Assembly: GCF_008330945.1 (NCBI RefSeq)
Contig: NZ_CP043488.1
Location: 1,488,001-1,552,000, forward strand
Origin: Labrys sp. KNU-23
Lineage (GTDB): Bacteria; Pseudomonadota; Alphaproteobacteria; Rhizobiales; Labraceae
Direction of reading: 5' to 3'
Length of the DNA: 64,000 bases
Part shown: one piece after another, positions 1-8,261 of the stretch
Numbering within the stretch: position 1 is the first letter of the stretch
Layout of the letters: each line of letters begins with the position of its first letter
The notes under the pieces: model-generated
What the model was told of the DNA's origin: nothing
Database searches by the model: none
Seen by the model: the letters and a program-made list of their open reading frames with translations, nothing else
Translations under genes and position numbers: made by a program

Positions 1-784
1 CGAAGCTCTGGACCTCGCCAAGCATTCCGGCGGCTGCGAAGGTGCCCAGCAACTGGCCCACCCCTCCGGCAACCACGACGAGAAAAGCATCGACGACGTA
101 GGAGGTTCCCATATCCGGAGATACCGTCTTGAACCCGGAAACCAGGACGCCCGCTATCCCGGCAAGCCCGCAGCCATAGGCAAAGGCGAGGGCGTTGACC
201 CGCTTGTCGTTGACGCCGCAGGCGGCAGCCGTGTTCCTGGCGACCGACACCGCTCTTAGCTGGCTACCGAAGCGTGTTCGGTAGAGGAGACACCAGGTCA
301 GGGCTCCCAGAAGCGCAGCGACACCAAAAACGAAGGCCCGATAAACAGGTATGTTTGCGCCGAGCAAATGCCATGTCTGCTGCAATTCGGCGGGAACCGG
401 AACATTCTGTAGATCGGACCCGAGTCCATCGATGGTGACCCCGAACAGGGCCAGCCCGAAATGGATGCGGATGAGCTGCTGGAGAATGAGCGCAATGCCC
501 CAGGTCGCCAGCAAGGTGTCGAGCAGGCGCCCATAGAGGTGGCTGACGACCGTCCGCTCGATGACGAGCCCGAAAATCGCCGTGACGATGAATGCCAAGG
601 GCAGGCACAGGTAGATGTTCAAGCCCAGATGCCGGGTTGCCAGCACGGTGACATAGGCCCCGATCATCACCATCTCGCCATGGGCGAGATTGATGACTTT
701 CATGGTCCCGTAGATGATCGCAAGGCCGAGCGCGACCATGAACAGGATCGACCCGATGCTCAGTCCGATGACGAAGGTTTCCAT
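1..784 (-). CDS. Branched-chain amide/urea-type ABC transporter permease (UrtB/LivH-like), partial
   Basis: The frame reads leftwards from an ATG at 784 (METFVIGLSIGSILFMVALG) and is still open at base 1, so the C-terminus is missing. It is strongly hydrophobic, with the features of HAAT-family permeases: an early GLAIIYGTMKVINLAHGEM segment and a TWGIALILQQLIR segment, the latter typical of UrtB and FmdE-like urea/amide permeases. It sits about 70 bases downstream of a binding-protein gene on the same strand. It should form the inner-membrane channel for that binding protein. The substrate class (urea, short-chain amide or similar) is inferred from the AmiC/AmiR neighbours; a branched-chain amino acid role cannot be excluded. 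Confidence 0.85.
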   Translation of the reverse strand, partial: METFVIGLSIGSILFMVALGLAIIYGTMKVINLAHGEMVMIGAYVTVLATRHLGLNIYLCLPLAFIVTAIFGLVIERTVVSHLYGRLLDTLLATWGIALILQQLIRIHFGLALFGVTIDGLGSDLQNVPVPAELQQTWHLLGANIPVYRAFVFGVAALLGALTWCLLYRTRFGSQLRAVSVARNTAAACGVNDKRVNALAFAYGCGLAGIAGVLVSGFKTVSPDMGTSYVVDAFLVVVAGGVGQLLGTFAAAGMLGEVQSF

Positions 785-856
785 CTCAAGCCCGATCGCA
801 GGTTGCCGGCAGCCGGTGCAGGTTCTGCACCGGCCTGGCTTCCGACCAATGATGCG

Positions 857-2104
857 TTAGAGCGATGCGCCGCTTATGGTGCAGATACGCTTTTCCGCGC
901 TTTCCCCGACACTGGAATAGGGTAGAGGCAGTAGCGGTTCGGGGTATTGATCGACGATGTCGAGCAGGCCATCGGCCCTCGTCTTGCCGATCCTCGGCGT
1001 CAGGTAGCTATGAAGGTTCTGCGGGTCGATCGTGACCTTGCCTTGCGGGGCCTCGAAGGACATGCCGCCGACGCTCGACGTCACGCCCTTGGCTGTGAAT
1101 TCGCCTGCCTTTTCCGCCGCCATCGCCCACATGTGAACGCCGATATAGACGGCCTCCATCGCCGCATGGGTAACCGCGTCAGCACCGGCATAGGCTTTGA
1201 AAGCCTTGACGAATGCCTGGTTCTGCGGCGTTTCGACAGTTTGGAAATAGGGCAGGGAAACGTAGCTGCCGAGGGCGTATTCAGGCCCCATCGCCTTGAT
1301 TTCGACTTCGGTCGTCGTGGACGAGCACAAAGGCAGCTTATCGAAGCTATAGCCCTGATTGCGCAGCTCACGATAGAAGGCAACGATCGAATCCCCGACG
1401 ACATTGGAGAAGATCACGTCCGCCCCGCTGGCCCCGATCTTGGACACCATCGACGCCCATTCGGTGTGTCCGAGCGGGAGATATTCATCGCCGACCACTT
1501 CCATGCCGATCTTCTGGCAAATCGTTTTCGAGGTCTTGGCCATGCCTCGAGGAAAGGCATAGTCGGAGCCGACAATGAATAGTTTGCCGCGCCCCAGCTT
1601 CTTCTTCAGCCACGGCAGCGAATTCTCGAGTTGCTGATTTGGGACAGCCGATCCGGCATAGAGCACGTTCTTGGAGCACTCTTCCCCCTCGTACCAGGTC
1701 GGCCACACCAGCAAGCCCTTGCGGCGCTCGACCACGGGAAGCACCGCCTTGCGGCTGGCAGTGGTGTAGCAACCGAATATGACAGGGACCTGGTCCTCCA
1801 TCACCAGCTTGCGCGCCTTTTCGCTGTAGGTGCGAGGTTCGGACGCTGGATCTTCGATCACCGCACGCAATTGCTTGCCGAGCACGCCTCCCTTGGCATT
1901 GATCTCGGCGATTGCCATCTGGGCGCATTGGTTCATCGATTTCTCGACGATCGCCGTCGTGCCCGTGAGCGAATACATGATGCCGACCGGCACTTCTCCG
2001 GCTGCCCAGGCCCGATCGCCCAGGCGCAGAAGGGCTGGCGCGGCCAGTCCCATGGCTGCCAATCCGCCCACCTTAAGAAAGGTGCGCCTTGTCTTGTCGT
2101 TCAT
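857..2104 (-). CDS. Tat-exported amide/urea-type ABC transporter substrate-binding protein
   Basis: 415 aa. The N-terminus MNDKTRRTFLKVGGLAAMGL is a twin-arginine signal (RRTFLK) followed by a hydrophobic stretch, so export to the periplasm by Tat is expected. The rest is a Peripla_BP_5-type fold close to UrtA/FmdD/AmiC, with the GGVLGKQL and TTASRKAVLPVVERR segments of that group. A good Shine-Dalgarno (AGGAGG) precedes the ATG. The permease gene follows downstream. The gene shares its family with the AmiC protein encoded upstream; here the signal peptide marks it as the transport component. It lies behind a terminator and candidate ANTAR leader, so expression is probably controlled by AmiR-type antitermination. 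Confidence 0.88.
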   Translation of the reverse strand: MNDKTRRTFLKVGGLAAMGLAAPALLRLGDRAWAAGEVPVGIMYSLTGTTAIVEKSMNQCAQMAIAEINAKGGVLGKQLRAVIEDPASEPRTYSEKARKLVMEDQVPVIFGCYTTASRKAVLPVVERRKGLLVWPTWYEGEECSKNVLYAGSAVPNQQLENSLPWLKKKLGRGKLFIVGSDYAFPRGMAKTSKTICQKIGMEVVGDEYLPLGHTEWASMVSKIGASGADVIFSNVVGDSIVAFYRELRNQGYSFDKLPLCSSTTTEVEIKAMGPEYALGSYVSLPYFQTVETPQNQAFVKAFKAYAGADAVTHAAMEAVYIGVHMWAMAAEKAGEFTAKGVTSSVGGMSFEAPQGKVTIDPQNLHSYLTPRIGKTRADGLLDIVDQYPEPLLPLPYSSVGESAEKRICTISGASL

Positions 2105-2441
2105 TACCCCTCCTCTGCGCCTCGATGTGCGCGTCCTTGTCTTCGTGCCGCCCCTCGCGGCCGTGCAGGATCATTCGGAAGTCATGCGGCGCGCCTGAGC
2201 GCACCTCGGTCATCGCGGACGAAAGCTCCGGATCCGGAGAAAGACCGCGATCGAAAAATGATGAAATGAACTCCTCTTTTTCGGGTCGAACTCCACCGCG
2301 CAAGCGGACGCGAGCCCACCCCGGTGCTTGGACAAAAGTGTTTTGGATGAGGATAAAAGCATCGCCTCGCATGCTCCGGCTCGAACATGCTCAGTGTCGC
2401 CGATACGGTAGGACAGGGAGGCCAACAGCCTTGTCGGCCTA

Positions 2442-2487
2442 ACCAAAACAAAAAAGCCCGCCACCTCCGAACAGGAGTTTGCGGGCT
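2442..2487 (-). terminator. Intrinsic terminator in the amiR to binding-protein gap (candidate attenuator)
   Basis: On the minus strand the stem AGCCCGCAAACTCC pairs imperfectly with GGAGGTGGCGGGCT around a short loop and is followed directly by TTTTTTGTTTT, a classic factor-independent terminator. It lies about 80 bases after the amiR stop and about 340 bases before the binding-protein start. It may therefore end amiC-amiR transcription or act as a leader terminator overridden by the ANTAR protein. Confidence 0.8.
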
Positions 2488-2504
2488 ACCCAGCCAAATG
2501 GCGC

Positions 2505-2552
2505 GGACGACACTGTCCTGCACCAAGAATGACGCCGTTTCACCGGACGTCA
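2505..2552 (-). promoter_or_regulatory. Candidate ANTAR-protein target: two hairpins before the terminator
   Basis: Reading leftwards, the first hairpin (2552-2530) has arms TGACG(T)CCG and CGGCGTCA around a six-base loop GTGAAA. The second (2518-2505) is GGAC-AGTGTC-GTCC. Known ANTAR RNA targets are two short hairpins with hexanucleotide loops carrying A at loop position 1 and G at position 4, next to a terminator. The AGTGTC loop fits this rule; the GTGAAA loop does not, and the second stem is only 4 bp. The place, just before the terminator and after an ANTAR gene, is what makes it credible. Confidence 0.45.
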
Positions 2553-2565
2553 ACTAAGTTTCATA

Positions 2566-3174
2566 CTAGGCATGTCTTTCTTTAAACGTCAAGAGCTCAT
2601 AGGCATTGATGATTGCAGCGGCCACGTCGTCCATCGACACGCGCTTGCCCATCGCCTGCTTGCGGATGCTCTCATAGGCTTCCGGCTCGCTAATCCCTTG
2701 CGTTTCCATGAGAATAGTCTTCGCTCGCAGGATCCTGTTATTGCCGGCCACCTTGCGCTCGAGCTTGCGTATCCTCTTGGCTGCGGTCTGGCGCTCCATC
2801 CAGAGAGAGCGCGCTATGATCAAATTGGTGAGCAATCCAAAGGGGCGAATGGGCCGCTCGATCACCGCCAGCGCACCGCATTCGAGCACCACCTGCAGGG
2901 TACTGGGGTCCTCGAAGGAGACGACCGCCAGCACGGCAGGATCCGAGGGTTCGACAGGCCTGAAAAGCCGCAGGATCTTGTCGCGGTTTTCTTGCTCGAT
3001 GGAGACCAGGACGACGACGGCGGTCGAGCTGATTGCCTGCGGCAACGGCCACGTGATTTCACAGCTGCATCCGATACGGCGCAGATGTTCGACCAGCGCC
3101 ACCCCTTGCGCGTCGGGAGGATGTATGACCTGAACTCGCAGGCCCTTGAGATCCTTGAGCAGATGGGCTGACAT
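2566..3174 (-). CDS. amiR: AmiR/NasT-type ANTAR-domain antitermination regulator
   Basis: 202 aa from ATG 3174; a GTG one codon earlier is also possible. The N-terminal half resembles a receiver domain without an obvious phospho-acceptor set, as in AmiR of Pseudomonas. The C-terminal ~60 residues match the ANTAR RNA-binding domain: a helical KTILMETQGISEPEAYESI stretch, then the SMDDVAAAIINAYELL helix. AmiR is known to bind leader RNA and prevent termination once the ligand-bound AmiC partner lets it go. The gene follows amiC after about 12 bases and has an RNA target candidate just downstream. The length is close to Pseudomonas AmiR. Confidence 0.87.
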   Translation of the reverse strand: MSAHLLKDLKGLRVQVIHPPDAQGVALVEHLRRIGCSCEITWPLPQAISSTAVVVLVSIEQENRDKILRLFRPVEPSDPAVLAVVSFEDPSTLQVVLECGALAVIERPIRPFGLLTNLIIARSLWMERQTAAKRIRKLERKVAGNNRILRAKTILMETQGISEPEAYESIRKQAMGKRVSMDDVAAAIINAYELLTFKERHA

Positions 3175-3186
3175 CACCTGCTCCCG

Positions 3187-4341
3187 TCAGGCCTTGCGGC
3201 GCGTGCCGGTCAGGCCTGTGGCCCAGCCTTCGTGAGCGGCCGTCACGAAATAAGGATCGGGCCTTACACGTGCCTCCGATTCCCAGATGATGTCGAACTT
3301 GCCTTGCGGGTTGAGCCTGCCGATGCGCGCCCACAGCTCCGTATGATGGTTGTTGGGATCGATACGAACCCGCCCCTGCGGCGCGTCGAATTCCAGCCCC
3401 GCCAGGTTGGGCACGAGAGCATCGGCATTGTCGCTCCCCGCCCGTTCGAGTGCCGCCGCATAGAGATATATCTGGAAATAGGCGGCCTCGGCACTGGCAG
3501 TCACCGGTGCCGCCTCGCCGAAACGTCGCTTGAACGCGGTGACGAAGCGTTTTGCGGCAGGTGTGTTCAACGTCTCGAAAAATGAAGCAGCCGTCAGGTG
3601 TCCTGCCGCCAAACCCGCCGGCATGAGCGCGACTTCCGCTTCGGTCGTCGCCAAGCTGGCAATGGGCATCGAGCTTGGGTCAAAACCGGCCTCCCGGTAG
3701 GCCTGGTAGAGAAGCACTGCACCCGTGCCGACGACGTTGGAGACGACGACATCGGGCTTGAGATCTTTTATCCGCTTGATGACCTTGTCGAAATCCTTTC
3801 TGACCGCTTCGATCGGGACATAAATCTCGTCGAGTATCGTTCCGTCCGCCAAGGTAACAAGGTCGCTTACGACACGATTATACTCATAGGGAAAAACATA
3901 ATTCGAACCTATCAGCAGAAATCTCTTGCCGTAATTTTCGATCAGGTATTGGGCAAGCTGAAGAGCATTCTGATTTGATGAAGAACCCGTATAAAAGCAA
4001 TTTCCAGAATATTCAAAACCTTCATAAAACGTCGGATAAAACAACAATCCCCTATATGCCTCGACTTCCGGAAGCACCGCTTTTCGAGCAGTCGACATAT
4101 AGCAGCCAAAAATAACTTTAATTTTATCTTCTGTCAGAAGACGAATGGCAAGCTCGCGATATTTACGGGCAGAGCACTCGGGATCATAGAATGTCGGCGT
4201 GATTCTTCGCCCGAGCACTCCTCCCGCTGCATTGATCTCCTCGGTAGCGAGGAGGGTCGCATTGGCTTCTGCTATTTCCGCGGCGGCGGTTACGCCGCTC
4301 TTGGAAAACAGAACTCCAATTTTCCAATCGTCATTGGTCAC
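3187..4341 (-). CDS. amiC: AmiC-like amide sensor / negative regulator
   Basis: 384 aa from a GTG at 4341, chosen because AGGTG lies six bases upstream; in-frame GTGs upstream (to 4365) are less well placed. The protein starts VTNDDWKIGVLFSKSGVTA with no signal peptide, so it should stay in the cytoplasm, as AmiC of the amidase operon does. It has the full Peripla_BP_5 fold with YGKRFLLIGSNYVFPYEYNR and FDAPQGRVRIDPNNHH segments. In the known system AmiC binds small amides and sequesters AmiR in their absence. The next gene is amiR, so the pair is intact. No amidase is visible in this window; the visible targets are transport genes. Confidence 0.85.
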   Translation of the reverse strand: MTNDDWKIGVLFSKSGVTAAAEIAEANATLLATEEINAAGGVLGRRITPTFYDPECSARKYRELAIRLLTEDKIKVIFGCYMSTARKAVLPEVEAYRGLLFYPTFYEGFEYSGNCFYTGSSSNQNALQLAQYLIENYGKRFLLIGSNYVFPYEYNRVVSDLVTLADGTILDEIYVPIEAVRKDFDKVIKRIKDLKPDVVVSNVVGTGAVLLYQAYREAGFDPSSMPIASLATTEAEVALMPAGLAAGHLTAASFFETLNTPAAKRFVTAFKRRFGEAAPVTASAEAAYFQIYLYAAALERAGSDNADALVPNLAGLEFDAPQGRVRIDPNNHHTELWARIGRLNPQGKFDIIWESEARVRPDPYFVTAAHEGWATGLTGTRRKA

Positions 4342-4498
4342 AATTATCACCTGAGGACAGAGCACAGACAGGAAATACGCCTGTCGGGCCGGTCGACACA
4401 GGCGAGAACGGGAAACGCCGCTGTTTCTCTAGCCACAGCAGTATACCGACGTGGTTATTCGTGCAATGCACCACCCCGGTCAGAACCCAAAGCCCGCG

Positions 4499-6349
4499 TC
4501 AGAGATGCTTGTATATGGTGGTTCGCGATAGCCCGAGCATCTGCGCCGTGCGCGTGACGTTCTGACAAGTGCGATATGTCGCCCTGATCTCGCGGCAGAT
4601 CCGACTGGCCAGGCCGCGGTCGCGGCACGCTGGGCAGGTATCACCCGATCCCGCTGCTGTATCTGCAAGATCAGTCTCGTCGATGACCCCTGCGCGCCGG
4701 CGTATGAGCAGGCGCTGGAGTACGCTACGGAGCTCGCGGATATTACCGGGCCATTCACGTTGGGCCAGCCTCGCGAGGGCGGCATCGGTAATCGCCACGC
4801 CTGGGGCCAGCCCCTGCAAGAGGTGCTTGACCACGAGCGCAAAGTCGCTGCGGGCCGACAGGGGCGGCAGATGCAGGACGAGGCCGTTGAGACGGTAGAG
4901 CAGGTCGGCCCGGAATGTCCGCTCCGCTACCATCTTCTCCAGATTGCGGTTGGTGGCGGAGATGATCTGGACATCGACCTTGTAGATTTTCAGCCCCCCC
5001 ACCGGTCGCACTTCCATGGCATCGAGAAAACGCAGCAAGGCCGTCTGGGCGGACAGGGGAACATCGGCGACTTCGTCGAGGAACAACGTCCCCCCATCGG
5101 CCTGCCGCGCCAGGCCGATGGATCCCTCCGCTCGGGCGTTGGTGAAGGCGCCCTGCTCATGGCCGAAAATCTCGGCGACGAAGAGTTGTTCGGCCAGCGC
5201 ACCGCAATTGACGGCAATGAACTCCCCGCCCCGACCGCTCACCTCATGGACATGGCGCGCCATCAGTTCCTTGCCGGTGCCCGTCTCGCCAGTGAGATGA
5301 ATGGGCATGCCCATGGCGACGGCTTGCCCGATATCGGCCATGGCAGCCTTCAGCGTGGGATCCATGCACACAAACCCGAGCGCAGCCCCACCCTTGTCGT
5401 GGACAGGCACCTTCGGTTCCCGGTGCAGGTTGCGGACCGCGAGCCCGGGAGCGATCTGACGACAGACCATCAGGACCTGGCTGCCTGCAGCATCGCGGAT
5501 CGGGATGACGCCTCCCCTCAGGAGGCCATCCAGTGCCCTGGCAAAGGGCATTTCGAACAGGGTATCGAAACTCGTGCCCGTTCCGATCGGCAGGCCGGAT
5601 AGCAAGGCGGAGCCGGGACGGTTCAGCGCCGTGACGACACCTTCGCGCGAAAGGGCCAGCAGCCCCGCAGATAGCGTATCGAGATATTCGGCACGCGGAT
5701 GGAAGGCCAGAATGAATTTGTCTGCACATTCCTGGAAGATCAACCCATTCTCGATCTGGGCAGCGGCCATGCGCACCAGCGCGTGCGTATGCTGCTGCCG
5801 CGCCTCGTTGGCGCAGGAGGCATCGAGCAAACCCAGGACCTGGCCATGCGAATCCAGGATGGGTGCCGCCATGCAGCTCAGATGGGCATGGCAGGTGAAG
5901 TAGTGCTCCCGGCCGAAGACGCCGACCGGCTGGCTGCTGTCACTGGCCAGCCCGAGGGCATTGGTGCCCCGCCGTGCTTCGTCCCACAGGCTGCCGGGAA
6001 TGATGGAGCGCCCTGCCGTGCTCTCCGTGAAGGCCTGATCGCTGATGGTGTCGAGCACCATGCCGCTCGCATCCGCCAAGGCGATCATCAGATTGGAGCC
6101 GGCGATCTGGGCATAGAGCACCTGCATCTCGGCAAGGGCCAACCGGCGCAGGCCCTCCATTTTCTGGCGCCGGCGCGTCACCGTCGCAAATGGCACCACC
6201 TCGCCGCGAGGCTGGAGGCGCGGGTCGAGGCCCAGGTCCCGGCAACGCTGCCAGCTTTCGGCGATCGGCCCCGGCAAGCTGCCACCGGGCAGGCGATCGC
6301 CGCGTTCGAGGGCATTTCGCGCCCGATCCATTCCCGACAAGATCTGCAT
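4499..6349 (-). CDS. Sigma54-dependent Fis-family activator (AcoR/MimR-like) with GAFTNA loop
   Basis: 616 aa from ATG 6349, preferred over an upstream GTG at 6421 because AGGAG lies seven bases before it and the region upstream carries inverted repeats. Domain order: N-terminal GAF-type sensor region (about residues 50-200), AAA+ sigma54-interaction domain with Walker A GETGTGKE and Walker B GGTLFLDEVAD, and a C-terminal Fis-type helix-turn-helix ending LSRTTIYKHL. The sigma54-contact loop reads GAFTNA instead of the usual GAFTGA. It is divergent from an alcohol dehydrogenase gene with a -24/-12 promoter, so that gene is its most likely target. A role at the monooxygenase operon is also possible. 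Confidence 0.9.
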   Translation of the reverse strand: MQILSGMDRARNALERGDRLPGGSLPGPIAESWQRCRDLGLDPRLQPRGEVVPFATVTRRRQKMEGLRRLALAEMQVLYAQIAGSNLMIALADASGMVLDTISDQAFTESTAGRSIIPGSLWDEARRGTNALGLASDSSQPVGVFGREHYFTCHAHLSCMAAPILDSHGQVLGLLDASCANEARQQHTHALVRMAAAQIENGLIFQECADKFILAFHPRAEYLDTLSAGLLALSREGVVTALNRPGSALLSGLPIGTGTSFDTLFEMPFARALDGLLRGGVIPIRDAAGSQVLMVCRQIAPGLAVRNLHREPKVPVHDKGGAALGFVCMDPTLKAAMADIGQAVAMGMPIHLTGETGTGKELMARHVHEVSGRGGEFIAVNCGALAEQLFVAEIFGHEQGAFTNARAEGSIGLARQADGGTLFLDEVADVPLSAQTALLRFLDAMEVRPVGGLKIYKVDVQIISATNRNLEKMVAERTFRADLLYRLNGLVLHLPPLSARSDFALVVKHLLQGLAPGVAITDAALARLAQREWPGNIRELRSVLQRLLIRRRAGVIDETDLADTAAGSGDTCPACRDRGLASRICREIRATYRTCQNVTRTAQMLGLSRTTIYKHL

Positions 6350-6403
6350 GATCAACTCCTCGGCTTCCACCTTCTGCCTGGCCCCGCCAATGCCACGGAA
6401 AAC

Positions 6404-6452
6404 TGTCCGCGAACTGGACACCCAGTCCGCACGACTGTTCAGATCAACGACA
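6404..6452. promoter_or_regulatory. Candidate upstream activator sites (TGTCC-N7-GGACA) for the sigma54 activator
   Basis: TGTCC-N7-GGACA is a perfect dyad at 6404-6420. A weaker copy, TGTTC-N7-CGACA, starts exactly 32 bases later (6436-6452), three helical turns on. CAGTC-N5-GACTG (6423-6437) lies between. The sites are about 60-100 bases upstream of the -24/-12 promoter at 6506, the usual enhancer distance for AcoR/NorR-type activators. Confidence 0.5.
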
Positions 6453-6505
6453 CCGCGGGATACATGAATTCGTCCATCTCGTTGATATCGCTTGTATATT
6501 CATCG

Positions 6506-6521
6506 CGGCATGAGGATTGCT
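6506..6521 (+). promoter_or_regulatory. Candidate sigma54 (-24/-12) promoter of the alcohol dehydrogenase gene
   Basis: CGGCATGAGGATTGCT fits the sigma54 consensus TGGCACG-N4-TTGCW at the key GG, GCA and TTGCT positions with correct spacing. It lies 50 bases before the ATG at 6572 and downstream of inverted repeats, next to a sigma54 activator gene on the other strand. Confidence 0.6.
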
Positions 6522-6571
6522 GTTTCCTCTTACGAAGCACGGACAAGACCGGGCTCGCGGAGGAAATGACA

Positions 6572-7624
6572 ATGAAGGCGCAAGTACTCACCCGTTACGA
6601 CGACGAGTTGAAGGCCGGCCAATGGGTCGATCTTCAGGAGGTTCCCGACCCCAGGATCGAGAAGTCGAACGACGTCATCGTGCGGATCGGCGGAGCGGGT
6701 GTGTGCCGCACCGATCTCCACATCATCGAGGGCGTCTGGCGTCCGCATATGGATCCCAACGGCGACCAGTTGCTGCCGCTGATCATGGGGCATGAGAATG
6801 CCGGCTGGGTCGAGGCGATCGGCAAGGAGGTCGAGGGCATCAAGGTCGGGGATCCCGTCATCGTGCATCCCAAGATCTCGGGCGGAACCTGCCTGGCCTG
6901 CCGCCGCGGCATGGACATGCATGGTCCGGGACGCTTTCCGGGGCTGGACTGCAACGGCGGCTATGCGGAATTCCTGTGCACCTCCGAGCGCAATATCGTT
7001 CCGCTGCCCAAGACCCTCGCTCCCAAGGAAGTCGCTCCCTATGCCGATGCCGGCCTGACCGCCTATCGCGCCGCCAAGAAGGCGACGCGCCACCTCCTGC
7101 CGGGGGAAAGCTGCGTGGTGATCGGCGCCGGCGGCCTCGGCCATATCGGCATCCAGTGCCTCAAGGCCATGTGCGCTGCAGACGTCATCGTCGTCGACAA
7201 GTCCGACGCCTCCCTGGCGCTGGCAGGCAAGATCGGGGCGGACAAGCTGGTGAAGGCCGACGGCAATGAGGTGGAGGCCGTGCTCGCGCTCACCGGCGGG
7301 GCCGGCGCCGAAGCCGTGATCGACTTCGTCGGCGAGAAGGGCACCACGGCAAAGGGCCTCGCCATGACGCGATCGGCCGGCAGCTATTATGTCGTGGGCT
7401 ACGGCGAGGACATCAGGGTCCCCACCGTCGACATGGTGATCACGGAAAAGAACATCATCGGCAATCTGGTCGGGACCTGGGCCGAGCTCGTCGAACTGAT
7501 GGCCCTGGCCGATCGCGGCCTTGTCGAACTGACCACGGTGGAATATCGACTGGCCGATGCCAACAAGGCTCTCCAGGATCTCAACGCCGGTAGGATCCAT
7601 GGTCGCGCCGTCCTCATTCCATAA
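6572..7624 (+). CDS. NAD-dependent zinc alcohol dehydrogenase
   Basis: 350 aa from ATG 6572 (MKAQVLTRYDDELKAGQWVD), about eight bases after GGAGG; an ATG at 6566 is too close to it. The frame is open far upstream but that part is antisense to the activator gene. Medium-chain dehydrogenase: catalytic zinc ligands in GVCRTDLH and GHENAG, Rossmann GAGGLGHIG, and an Asp at the end of the second strand (VIVVDKSD), which favours NAD. The structural zinc loop is incomplete: GTCLAC remains but the first and last of the four usual cysteines are replaced. Likely oxidises an alcohol made by the nearby monooxygenase (1-propanol or a similar alcohol); the substrate is inferred from context. Confidence 0.88.
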   Translation: MKAQVLTRYDDELKAGQWVDLQEVPDPRIEKSNDVIVRIGGAGVCRTDLHIIEGVWRPHMDPNGDQLLPLIMGHENAGWVEAIGKEVEGIKVGDPVIVHPKISGGTCLACRRGMDMHGPGRFPGLDCNGGYAEFLCTSERNIVPLPKTLAPKEVAPYADAGLTAYRAAKKATRHLLPGESCVVIGAGGLGHIGIQCLKAMCAADVIVVDKSDASLALAGKIGADKLVKADGNEVEAVLALTGGAGAEAVIDFVGEKGTTAKGLAMTRSAGSYYVVGYGEDIRVPTVDMVITEKNIIGNLVGTWAELVELMALADRGLVELTTVEYRLADANKALQDLNAGRIHGRAVLIP

Positions 7625-7733
7625 CGAGAAAAGCCCTGGCCTCCCCTTGATCGGAGGGGGCCGGGCCCTCCCATGGCCGCTCCGGGACAAGCGGGACGGC
7701 GCGAGGGCGACGGCAAGGCTGAAAGGGCGCGCC

Positions 7734-8006
7734 ATGTGCAAGGTCCTCACGAGCCAGAGCCCGCTTCATTTTCGCAAGGCGAGCCGATCGATGCGTATCG
7801 CCGGGCATTCGACGACGGTGAGACTGGAAGAGGCGTTCTGGCAGGTCCTCGACGAAATGGCGCTTCGCGAGGGGCTTTCGACCTCCAGGCTGATTTCGGT
7901 GCTTTACGAGGAAGCCCTCGAGCGCCACGGCGCCGCTCCCAATTTCGCCTCGCTCCTGCGTACCGTCTGCCTGCTCTACCGGGGGATGATCCCGCCGGAG
8001 GGCTGA
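7734..8006 (+). CDS. Ribbon-helix-helix domain protein
   Basis: 90 aa from ATG 7734. The middle reads TTVRLEEAFWQVLDEMALRE followed by GLSTSRLISVLYEEAL, the pattern of the RHH_4-type ribbon-helix-helix family (a beta strand, then two helices). Such proteins are usually small DNA-binding or regulatory proteins. It is about 110 bases downstream of the alcohol dehydrogenase on the same strand and converges with the unknown operon that ends at 8052. The ATG lacks a strong Shine-Dalgarno, so the start could instead be one of the later ATGs near residue 20. Confidence 0.65.
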   Translation: MCKVLTSQSPLHFRKASRSMRIAGHSTTVRLEEAFWQVLDEMALREGLSTSRLISVLYEEALERHGAAPNFASLLRTVCLLYRGMIPPEG

Positions 8007-8015
8007 CACGCCGAG

Positions 8016-8039
8016 GGAGGCCGGGTCGCTCCGGCCTCC
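8016..8039. terminator. Bidirectional stem-loop between convergent genes
   Basis: GGAGGCCGG-GTCGCT-CCGGCCTCC has nine perfect base pairs and lies between the stop codons of two converging genes (8006 and 8052). It lacks a long T tract. Confidence 0.6.
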
Positions 8040-8051
8040 TCTCCCATCGCC

Positions 8052-8228
8052 TCAACTCGCCTTTGCGACCTTGGCGATCCGGTCCTCGGCGATCCAGCGC
8101 GCCGTCAGGATCAGCGCCCCCATGGCAAAGTCCTTGTCATGGGTGTCGATCATCTCGCGGGCGAGATTTTCCAGCTTCTGGAAGAACAGATCCTTGCTTT
8201 CTTCCTCGCGGGTCGGCTCTGTCGGCAT
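8052..8228 (-). CDS. Small hypothetical protein, 58 aa
   Basis: The ATG at 8228 follows an AGGAGG Shine-Dalgarno by about five bases and the frame closes at 8052. The product begins MPTEPTREEESKDLFFQKLE and continues as a charged, probably helical protein with one more hydrophobic stretch (FAMGALILTARWIAED). No family is recognised. It is the last gene of the leftward operon, 33 bases after the WD40-like gene. A strong ribosome binding site and codon usage like its neighbours make it likely to be real. Confidence 0.65.
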   Translation of the reverse strand: MPTEPTREEESKDLFFQKLENLAREMIDTHDKDFAMGALILTARWIAEDRIAKVAKAS

Positions 8229-8261
8229 GTCGTCCTCCTGTGATCGGCAATTCTGCTGCGC

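Noticed and set aside
5699-6571. Long N-terminal extension of the first alcohol dehydrogenase
   Set aside because: This part overlaps the divergent activator gene and the promoter; the dehydrogenase family starts at MKAQVL.
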